From assembly GCA_021777055.1 (NCBI GenBank), contig JAIQZO010000063.1, positions 1 to 64,000 on the forward strand: a DNA stretch of 64,000 nt, read 5' to 3'. The DNA comes from Candidatus Anammoxibacter sp. Lineage in GTDB: Bacteria > Planctomycetota > Brocadiia > Brocadiales > Anammoxibacteraceae. Shown piece by piece: positions 18,701-30,700 of this stretch (position 1 is its first letter; each line of letters begins with the position of its first letter). The notes below the pieces were generated by a model. The model made no database searches. It saw nothing but the letters and a program-made list of their open reading frames with translations, and was not told the origin of the DNA. Position numbers and translations under genes: made by a program.

Positions 18701-21700
18701 CCTGTTTCAGTAATTCAGTGAATGTTTGTTCACCATTGATCTGGGTGCGTAATACAAGCGTATTCACAAAAAAGCCAATCAGGTTTTCGGTTTGATGTTG
18801 GGTCCGATTAGCAGTAGGACTACCAATAGCTATGTCTTTTTGACCGCTATAACGCGACAATAAAACCTTAAAGGACGCAAGTAAGGTCATGAAGTCCGTC
18901 ACGCCATGTTGACGGCTTAGCTGTTTAATGCCATGTGTTAGTTTCAGAGACAAAGTACTTTTCAAGTGTTTACCCTTGTAACGCATTACAGCCGGACGTG
19001 GATAATCCGTAGGCAACTCTAACAACTCTGGCATCCCCGTAAGTTTTTCAACCCAGTAACCAAGTTGCGCCTCTAAGATTTCACCTTGCAGCCAATTTCT
19101 TTGCCATGCTGCGTAATCGGTATATTGAATCGTCAATTCGGGTAATTTGGGTTCTTGTTTTTGTGCATAAGCGCTGTATAACTGGCACCATTCTCGAACC
19201 ATCACGCCTATAGACCAACCATCACTAATAATATGGTGTATGTTGAACAACAAGATCTGATTTTGTTTACCAAGTTTGAGAAGGTGCAAACTCAATAAAG
19301 GACCAGTACTCAGATCAAATTGAGTTTGGCTGTGATCTGCTATCGCCTTTATAACGTAGCTCTTTTGTTCGTTTTCCGATAAGTCACTGAGATCAGTGAC
19401 ACTCAAAGGATTGTAAACGTCGTTAAGTTCTACTGTTGCCTCACCATTAACCTCAGGAAAAGATAAACGTAAACTGTTATGGCGTTGAATTAAAGCGGTT
19501 AAAGAGCGTTGTAACGTCGTCTCATTGAGTTTGCCTCCGAGGTGCAAGACGGCTGGCATGTTATAGGTCGCACTTTGTCCTTCTAATTGTGCCAAGATCC
19601 ACAATCGTTGTTGAGCAAATGAGATAGTTAACGGTTTGTTTGCAGGTATACGAGGTATGTTTCTTTGACCTAATTCCCGTTGATAACCCAACTGTTCCGC
19701 AAGCACCCAAGTCATGTCACCTAATATATCTTCGATATATGCTTTTTTCCACTTCTTTGCAACTTTGGCATCTATTTGCTGATAGGTATGAAATTTTACG
19801 TCGCCCAGCATATTACCTTCGGCATAAAGTCCATCAGTCATGCGCTGTTTTTTATCATGGTAAGGCAGCAACATATCAGGATGAGAGGGTAATTCTAAAA
19901 ACTCACATAACTTTCCTACGGAAGACAGTGGATGGTTTACCAGATCTTCAAATTTCAATCTGTGTTGTCGAGAAGTAGGAATCGTTTCTAGGAATCTAAG
20001 AATGTTTTTATGACATTGAAACCATAATAGCTCCGCTAGTTCTGTCGAAGAATTAGAATTGGAAAACAGATCAAGGGGAAAAGCATATGGGTGACTGGAT
20101 ATGATTTGTTCCAGTCTGGTATTTTCAAAAGAGTGGATCATACCACAAGGATGACGTACCAAGTGGATATACAAAGCATTGTCAAAATATTTTTCCGCTT
20201 GCTTCAAAATATTAATATCCAATGCATAGAACGGAGTTTTATCTACTAATAGCTTCTCACCTATAGAGGTTTGTAAAACCATATAAAATTGTTTAATATC
20301 TAGGTTTTTCCGTTCATATGCGGTCATCAGATCTTTTGCCTGTTCAACATCACAGTTTTTTATTTCCATCAGCGCTCGGATTGTGCCTTGCAACCAAAAA
20401 GAATCGCGTTCCATACAACGTGTGAAGCGTTCCTTAAGGGTGTTAAATCCCAATAGTTCCATTTCCGGAGGGGCAAACAAACGAGGATGTCCCCCAAGAA
20501 TAACTCTAAGCAAGGTCGTACCTGAACGCGGAGGAGCAAAGATAAAAACAACAGGTGGATTTCTATCTGAATTGATCTTGTTATTAAAGTGATGTTCTGG
20601 TAACAACTTTTGAAATTGTGCAAGTTTTACCTCATTAACCTTTTCCAGACAACCGTGTCTCTCCATTTCAGGCAACGAATAACTGTCATCCATCTTGGCC
20701 ATGAGTTTCGGATAATGCATCTTTACAAAGTCAACAAACTTAGCGATAGTGGGAGCTTCAAACAAAGAGTAGATATGAAAAATCTCTCCGGTTTTTTTAT
20801 TTAATTCATTGATAAAACGTATACCGTTAAGCGAATTGCCTCCGATAGAAAAGAAATCATCATAAATACCAATACGATCAATTCCCAACAGGTTTTCCCA
20901 AATACCTGCAATCAACTGCTCTACTAATGTTTGTGGTGCGATGAACCCTGTTCTTATTGTATCTGGTTCTGGCAAGGCTTTGCGGTCTATTTTGCCATTT
21001 GGGGCTAAGGGTATTTTATCCAATACCGTGAAACTGGCGGGCAACATATACTCGGGTAAACGAGCTTTAAGCCACGTGCGTAGAACCACCACTACATCAT
21101 CAACAGGTATGGCTAAGGTAACATAAGCAGCTAAACTGGCATTTTCTTCTTTGTTATGAAGCGTTACTACAGCTTCTTTAACAGCTTCGTGTCGGCTCAA
21201 TGTTACTTCAATCTCGGAAAGTTCAATACGAAAACCTCTTAGTTTAACTTGATTGTCTAGACGTCCTAGAAATTCTAGATTGCCATCGGGAAGCCAACGT
21301 GCCATGTCTCCGGTTTTGTATATACGTTGACGTTTGTCAAATATCATGACCTCAATAAACTTCTCTCCTGTGAGTTCGACCCGGTTTAAGTAGCCTCTGG
21401 CTAATCCTCTACCTGCAATGCAGAGTTCACCAGGAATTCCTGGTGGTGTGGGGTTGTGATTCACATCTAAAATGTAAATTTGGGTGTTGGCTATTGGACG
21501 GCCTATGGGTAATATGTTTAATGAGTTACCTTTTTGACACGCCCAATACGTGACATCCACCGCAGCTTCAGTTGGGCCGTAAAGATTATTTAATTCTACC
21601 GCTGGTAGTCTGGTAAAAAAGCGTGACTCAAGTTCAACAGGCAATGCTTCACCACTACAAATAACCCGTTTCAAGGAATAACAATTTTCCAAGGTTATTT

Positions 21701-24700
21701 CTTGAAGAAAAACTTGCAACATGGATGGAACAAAATGAAGAGTCGTAATCTGTTCATCTTGGATCAATTTGATTAAGTAATCACCTTCTTTATGTCCGCC
21801 AGGTTTTGCTATTGTTAAGCGTGCGCCAACCAACAGAGGCCAAAAAAACTCCCAGACCGATACATCAAAACTAAAAGGGGTTTTTTGTAGAACATTATCA
21901 GCAACCGTTAATTGATAAGCGTCTTGCATCCATAATAAACGATTGCAAATACCCCGGTGTAGGTTCATCGCACCCTTTGGTACACCTGTAGATCCTGATG
22001 TATAAATCATATAAGCCAAATTCTCAGGCCCACTTTGCCTGACCGTATTCTCTCCGGAACCAGTCGCTATGGGTTCCCATTCCTTATCCAAACATAGAAC
22101 TTTAGCTGTCGAGACTGGCAACCGGCCCAACAAATGACTTTGGCTTAACAACACTTTTACAGCAGAATCTTCCAACATGAACCGCAAACGTTCATACGGA
22201 TAATCAGGATCAAACGGCACATAAGCACCACCCGCCTTCAAAATACCCAACAAACCTATCACCATTTCTAAAGAACGCTCCATACAAACACCTACTAAAC
22301 AGTTATTAGTTATCCGGTAATCGTTATTAGTATCTGTCTTTAAACTAAGCAGATAATGGGCAAGTTGATTAGCATTCCAATTAAGTTCCCGATAGCTAAG
22401 TTGTTGGTTCTCAAAGACAATGGCAATATTGTCCGGTGTTTTCTCTACCTGTGCCTCAAATAAATCAACAATCGTCTTATCCTTAGGGTAATCGGTTTCA
22501 GTTTGGTTCCAAGTTACTAATTGTTGGCGCTCGGCTAATGTTAACAGAGGTAAATGAGAAATCAATTCTTCAGGATTATTAAGAATCCCTTTTAATAACA
22601 GTTTGAAATGTTCGGTCATTCGAGAAATCGTATCAGGTCGGAAGAGATCCGTATTATATTTCCAATCACAAAGAAATACATTGCCTAAATGTTCCGTTAT
22701 ACTCAAAGTCAAATCAAATTTAACTGTTGTATTCTCAGGTTCCAAGAAAGAGGTTTTTAAACCAATGAGTTCCGGTGCCTCTTCCGGTGCGTTTTGTAAG
22801 ACGAACATCACTTGAAACAACGGTGAATGGCTCAAGCTGCGAGAAGGATTCAATTGCTCTATCAGATATTCAAAGGGAATATCTTGATGGCTGTATGCCT
22901 CAATTGCAGTTTGTCTCAATTCTTTAAGTAATTCTGAGAACTTTTGCTCCCCCTTGATTTGGGAGCGCAATACCAGCGTGTTTAAAAACAGACCAATCAA
23001 ATCTTCTGTTTGGTGATGGGTACGATTAGCGATGGGACTACCCACGACAATATCCGTTTGGCCACTGTAACGAAACAGCAAAACTTTAAATGCTGCAAGT
23101 AGCGTCATAAAAACAGTCACACTATATTGCTGGCTTAACTGCTTAATACCTTGCGTTAGTTCTTGATCTAAAATACTTTGTATCTGTTTACCCTGGTGCC
23201 GCATCACAGGTGGACGTGGGTAATCCGTGGGAAATTCCAACATTTCCGGCGCCCCAACAAGTTTCTTGATCCAATAATCAAGTTGCTTCTCTAAGATTTC
23301 ACCTTCCAACCAATTTCTTTGCCAGACAGCATAGTCTGTATATTGGATCGGTAGATCAGATAATTGCGGTTGTTGATTTTGGATATAATCATTGTATAAC
23401 TGGCACCATTCGCGAATCAGCACGCTCATTGACCAACCATCACTGATAATATGGTGTATATTGAACAGCAAAATCTGTTCTTGTTTGCCAAGTTTGAGTA
23501 GGCGCAAACTCAATAGAGGACCAGTGCTAAGATCAAACAGTGTTTGAGAATGATTAGCAATCCATTTTCTAACCTGGCCTTGTTGTTCGTTTTCTGATAA
23601 CTCACTGAGATCTGTGATACAAAGTGGGTTATAAACCGCAGTGAGTTGTACGGTAGCTTCTCCTTCGACCAAAGGGAAACATAAACGTAAACTGTCATGG
23701 CGTTGAATTAATGCTGTCAAAGCGTCTTGTAAAGCTGTTTCATTGAGTTTGCCTTCTATATGCAAGGCTGATGGCATATTATATGTGGCACTTTGTCCTT
23801 CCAATTGTGTGAGGAACCACAATCGTTGTTGAGCAAAAGACCAAACTAATGATTCACCATCTCCCAACGGTTTGATTGGCGGTAATTCTGATCCACGCTG
23901 TTGTGTATCTATCCATTCGGCTTGTTCCCAGAGAATAGACCGTTCAAAAACAACCCGTAAAGGCATTTCAACCCCAAAGCACTTACGGATACGGGATACT
24001 AATAGGGTAGCCAATAGGGAATGTCCACCAGCTTCAAAGAAATGGCTACTGATGCTTGTAACTTCAACACCAAGTATATCTGACCACAGGTTGCATAATA
24101 AATTCTCTGTCTCGCTCAGAGGAGAGTGTTGCTTACTTTTTATAGACAGGTCAGGCATTGGTAACGCTTTACGATCAATCTTACCATTTGATGTTAAGGG
24201 TAGTTTCTCCAGCACTGTAAAACTGGCAGGTAACATGTATTCGGGCAAATGAATTTTAAGCCATGTACGCAAAACCTTTGATACATTATCAATCGGCATA
24301 GCTAAGGTAACATAAGCGACTAATACGGGATTGTCTTTTTCTTTATAAAGCGCAACCACAGTATCTTTTACGGATTCATATTTACGCAAAATAGATTCGA
24401 TTTCTCCCAGTTCAATACGAACCCCTCTTAGTTTGACCTGATTGTCTAAACGTCCCAAAAATTCAAGGTTGCCATCAGGAAGCCAACGGGCCAAATCGCC
24501 GGTTCTGTAAATACGTTGACGTTTGTCAAATATTTCGATTTCTATAAACTTCTCCGCTGTGAGTTCGGGACGGTCAAGATAGCCTCTAGCTAATCCTATA
24601 CCTGCAATGCAGAGTTCTCCGGGGATGCCCGGTGGTGTAGGGTTGTGATTAGTATCTAAAATGTAGATTTTAGTGTTGGCAATGGGTTTGCCAATCGATG

Positions 24701-27700
24701 GTAAATTCCCATCGTCTTTACAATCAGACAGCGTAGCGCAAACAGTTGATTCAGTTGGACCATAAGCATTGATAAATTTCCGCCCACATGACCATTTTGC
24801 GACTAATTCTGAAGAACATACATCTCCACCCACAATAATAACTTTTAAATCTGGTAATTTCTTAGGTACCAATGTTGCTAATACGGATACCGGGATTTGT
24901 ATATGAGTAATTTTTCTTAAACCTAAATAAGATAATAAATTTTCTCCTAAGACTAAAAATTCTTTTGGCAAAAGATACATGGTGGCACCCTGGGATAATG
25001 TCATTGCAATATCTGCGGTTGCCACATCAAAACTTAGTGATACAAATTGCAATATCTGACTGCCCGACTGAATATCAAATTGTTGAACTTGGGCGTGAAT
25101 TAAGTTAGCCAGCCCGAGATGTTCAACCATCACCCCCTTTGGCTTCCCCGTTGAACCTGATGTATATATCACATACGCCAATTTCTCCGGTCTACTTTGT
25201 CTTACAGGGTTCTCTCCGGAACAAGCCTCAAACTGTTGCCACTGGCTATCCAAACAAACCACTTTCGATTTAGATAGCGGCAACCGTTCGATTAAATGAC
25301 TTTGGCTTAATAACACATCTACATTCGAGTCCTCTAACATGAACTGTAAACGTGATAACGGATAATCAGGGTCTAGTGGTACATAAGCACCACCTGCTTT
25401 TAAAACACCCAACAAACCAATTACCATCTCTAAAGAACGTTCAACACAAATTCCCACTAAACTGTTATAAGTTACCTGCGTGTAGTTATCAGCGTCAGTT
25501 TTTAAGCTTATAAGATAATTAGCAACTTGATTTGATTTCTCATTGAGTTCCCGATAACTCAGTTGTTGGTTTTCAAAGACTAAAGCTATATTGTCAGGTG
25601 TTTTCTTCACCTGTGCCTCAAATAAATCCACAATTGTTAAGTCTTTAGAATAATTAGTTTCTGTTTTGTTACAGTTCTGTAATTGAAGCTGCTCGGTTTC
25701 AGTTAGCAGAGGTAATTGAGAGAGGGCTTGTTCCGGGATATTGATAATGCCCTCTAATAAGATCCGGAAATGTTCGGTCATCCTCTTGACTGTATCAGAA
25801 CGAAACAGATCGGTACAATATTCCCAATCACAAACAAACAGATCTCCACGCTCAGCAACACTCAAAGTCAAATCAAATTTAGCCGTTGTGTTCTCAGGTA
25901 CCATCACGGATGTTTTTAGGCCACTAAGTTCCAACGCTTCTTCTGGTGCGTTTTGTAATACGAACATCACTTGAAACAACGGTGAATGACTCATACTACG
26001 AGAAGGATTTATCTGTTCAACCAGATATTCAAATGGTATATCCTGGTGACTGTAAGCCTCAAATGACGTTTGTCTCACCTGTTTTAGTAATTCCAGAAAC
26101 GAGTGATCCCCTTTGATGTTGGTACGTAATACCAACGTATTCACAAAGAATCCAATCAGATCTTCGGTTTGCGGTTGGGTACGATTGGCAATGGAACTGC
26201 CAATCGCCAGATCTGTTTGTCCACTGTAACGATACAGCAAAACCTTAAAGGTCGCAAGTAAAGCCATGAAGACTGTAGTGCCATGCTGCAGGCTTAACTG
26301 TTTTATACCTTGAGTTAGTTCATCACTTAAAGTACATTTTAGGTGTTTGCCCTGGTAGCTCATAACCGCCGGACGTGAATAATCTGTGGGCAATTCTAAC
26401 AACTCCGGCATTCCCGTGAGTTTTTTTGTCCAATAGCCCAGTTGATGATCTAGGGTTTCGCCTCTCAACCAATTTCTTTGCCAGGCGGCGTAGTCGGTGT
26501 ATTGAATCTGCAGTTCAGGCAATTGAGGTTCTTGATCTTTGGCATAAGCACTGTATAACTGGCTCCAATCTCGAATCAGTACCCCAATAGACCAACCATC
26601 ACTAATAATATGATGCATGTTAAACAGCAAAATCTCCTCTTGTTTACCAAGTTTGAGAAGGTGTAAATTCAATAGGGGGCCAGTACTCAGATCAAACAGT
26701 GTACGAGAATGATCATCTATAAACTTTCTAACCTGACTTTGCTGTTCTGATTCGGATAAATCACTCAGATCTGTAACACTCAAAGGGTTGTAAATGTCGT
26801 TAAGTTGTACAGTTGTCTTTCCATCGACCAGCGGAAAACTTAAACGTAAACTGTCGTGACGTCGAATTAAAGTTGTTAAGGAACGTTGTAACGCCTTCTC
26901 ATTGAGCCCTCCTTCAATATACAGAGCCGCCGGTATATTATAGGTGGCGCTTTGGCCTTCCAATTGTGCCAGGAACCACAATCGTTGCTGAGCAAAAGAC
27001 AAAACTAACGATTCTTCTTCTGCTAACGGTGTGATGGGTGGTAATTCTTGACCACGCTGTTGTTTATCTAACCATTTTGCTTGATCTTTAAGATGTGCAT
27101 GTTCGAAAACCTCCCGTAGCGGCATCTCAATATCAAAACTTTCACGGATACGGGAAACTAATCGGGTAGCTAATAAAGAATGACCTCCAACTTCAAAGAA
27201 ATGGCTCCTAATACATGTAACTTCAATACCAAGCACTTGTGACCATAGATTACACAATAAATGCTCTGTTTCTGTCCAGGGAGTCTGTTGTTCAGCATGG
27301 ATTGACAGGTCAGGCACTGGCAGCGCTTTACGGTCAATCTTGCCATTCGGTGTTAAGGGGAGTTCGTCCAACACAGTAAAGCTGGCGGGAATCATATATC
27401 CTGGCAAACTTATGTTGAGCCAGCTGCGCAGAACTCTTGATACCGTATCAATTTGAATGTTTAAAGTGATATAAGCAGCTAAACCGAGATTCTCTTCCTG
27501 ATTATAAAGCACAACGACAGCTTCTTTAACTGATTCATGTTGTCTCAAGGTAACTTCAATTTCAGAAAGTTCAATACGGAAACCTCTCAGCTTGACTTGA
27601 TTGTCTAGACGCCCCAAGTATTCAAGGTTACCGTCAGGGAGCCAACGAGCCCGATCTCCGGTTTTGTATACACGTTGGCGTTTACCAAATATTTTGATTT

Positions 27701-30700
27701 CTACAAACTTTTCTGCTGTGAGTTCTGGATGATTGAGGTAACCACATGTCACACCAGCACCACCAACATACATTTCACCTGGAACACCTATAGGTACCAA
27801 TTGTCTGTGTGCATCAAACAGCCAGACTTGCAGATCGGGAAGAGGACTACCAACAAGACAATTTAAATTGTCCTGCTCTTTTGTTATTGAAAAGTGGGTA
27901 ACATGCACAGTGGTTTCTGTAATTCCATACATGTTCACTAATTTTGGTCTCTTATCTCCGTGGCGGACAAACCATGATTGAAGCATTCTAAAATCCAGGG
28001 CTTCACCACCAGATATCACTAAACGCAGGGAGAGTTCATTAGGGTAATTATCAACGTTTATTAACTGTTTAAAAGCAGAAGGTGTTTGATTGAGTATTGT
28101 TACACTTTGATCTATGAGTAATTGATAAAATTTCAAAGGAGTACGGCTAGTCAAATAAGACACAATGACAAGTTTACCACCATAAAGTAACGCTCCCCAG
28201 ATTTCCCATACTGAGAAATCAAAAGCATAAGAGTGGAACAGTGTCCAAACGTCCTGATTATTAAAGTTATACAATGACTCTGTCGTCGTAAATAAGCGTG
28301 TAACATTAGAGTGTGTGACTTGACAACCTTTTGGCTTCCCAGTCGAACCTGAAGTATAAATCACATAAGCCAAATCCTGGGAATCAGAGTGTTGTATCGG
28401 ATTTTCGAATGAATAACCAGCAATCTGTTCCCATTCGCTATCCAAACAAATCACTTTGACTACTAATACCGGCAACCGTTCAAGTAAATAACTTTGACTT
28501 AACATAACATTTACATCTGAGTCTTCCAACATGAACTGTAAACGTGAAACCGGATAATCAGGGTCTAGGGGAACATAAGCGCTACCCGTTTTTAGGATAC
28601 CCAACAAACCTATCACCATCTCTAAAGAACGTTCTACACAAATACCAACCAAACAGTTATCAGTTATCAGTAAGCGGTTATCAGCATCATCTTTGAGGCT
28701 AAGCAGATAATTAGCAAGATGATTAGCACTCCGATTGAGTTCTTGATAGCTTAGTTGTTGATCTTCAAAAACAACGGCAATATTATCCGGCGTTTTCGTC
28801 ACCTGTTCTTCAAATAAATCCAGAATTGTTTGGTCTTCATGATATTTAGTTTCAGCTTGGTTCCATTCTAGCAATTGTACCTGCTCGGTTTCAGTTAGTA
28901 GAGGTAATTGAAAAAGCGTTTGTTCCGGATTATTAATAATCCCTTCTAATAAAACCTGGAAATGTTCAGTCATCCTCATGACTGTATCAGGAAGAAACAG
29001 ATCCGTGTTATATTCCCAATTACAAATAAATTGATCTTCATGCTCTGTAACCTTCAATGTTAAATCAAATTTAGCCGTTATATTCTCAGGTTCAAGTATA
29101 GACAATTTTAGATCGCCAAAATCCAGTTTCTCTTGTGGTGTATTTTGTAATACAAACATCACTTGAAACAAGGGAGAATGACTCAGACTACGAGAAGGAT
29201 TTATATGTTCAACCAGGTATTCAAACGGAATATCCTGATGACTGTATGCCTCAAGCGACGTTTGTCGCACCTGTTTGAGTAATTCAATAAATGTTTGTTC
29301 TCCATTGATGTGTGTGCGTAATACCAGCGTATTCACAAAAAAGCCAATCAGATCCTCGGTTTGATGTTGGGAACGATTGGCAATGGGACTGCCTATAGCA
29401 AGATCTGTTTGCCCGCTGTAACGATATAATAAAACCTTAAATGCAGATAGTAAGGTCATGAAGTGTGTCACATCGTGTTGACGGCTTATCTGTCTTATCC
29501 CTTGCGTTAGTTCCCAAGAGATAGTATTTTGCATATGTTTACCCATGTAGCGCATCACCGCCGGGCGGGGGTAATCTGTTGGTAACTCTAACAATGCAGG
29601 TATACCGGTGAGTTTCTCCATCCAATAGCCCAATTGTTGCTCTAGAATTTTACCTTGCAACCAATCTCTTTGCCATGCAGCATAGTCGGTGTATTGAATC
29701 GTTAGCTCAGGTAACTTTGGTTCTTGATTTTGTGCATGGGCACAGTAAAGATGACTCCATTCCCGAATCAGCACCCCTATTGACCAGCCATCACTGATAA
29801 TATGGTGCATGTTGAATAGCAAAATCTGCTTTTGTTTGTTAAGTTTAAGAAGGCGTAAATTCAAAAGATGACCAGTACTCAGATCAAATAGAGTTTCGGG
29901 GTGATCTGATATCCACTTTGTAACCTGGGCTTGATGTTCGTTTTCTGATAATTCACTAAGATCTGTAATGCTCAAAGGATCATAAACGTCATTAAGTTGC
30001 ACTGTCGCCTCTCCATCGACCACCGGGAAACAGAAACGCAAACTGTCGTGTCGTTGAATTAACGCAGTCAAAGAGAGTTGTAACGCGACTTCATTGAGTT
30101 CGCCTTCTATATGCATGGCAGCAGATATATTATAGGTAGCGGTTTGCCCTTCCAATTGTGTCAGGAACCACAACCGTTGTTGAGAAAAAGACAAAACTAA
30201 TGATTCTCCTTCTGCTAACGGTACTATAGGAGGTAATTCAGATCCACGCTGTTGTTTATCCAACCATTTGGCCTGATCCTTAAGAAGAGCCTGTTCAAAA
30301 ACCACGCGTAGCGGCATTTCAATCCCAAAGCTCTCACGAATACGGGACACGAGTTGAGTGGCTAACAGAGAATGACCACCAACTTCAAAGAAATGGCTAT
30401 TGACGCTTACAACCTCTATACCTAGCACTTTTGACCATAGGTGACACAATAGCTGTTCTGTTTCATTCCACGGTGTCTGTTGCTCTTTCTGGATAGACAG
30501 GTCAGGCGATGACAACGCTTTACTGTCAATTTTTCCATTCGGTGTTAAAGGTAGTTTCTCTAACACTGTGAAACTAGTGGGTATCATGTACTCAGGCAAA
30601 CGCCCCTTGAGCCAGGTACGCAAAATATTGGCCACATCGTTAATCGGCATGGCTAGGGTAACATAAGCGGACAAAAAGGAATTGTCTTCTTGCTTATAAG

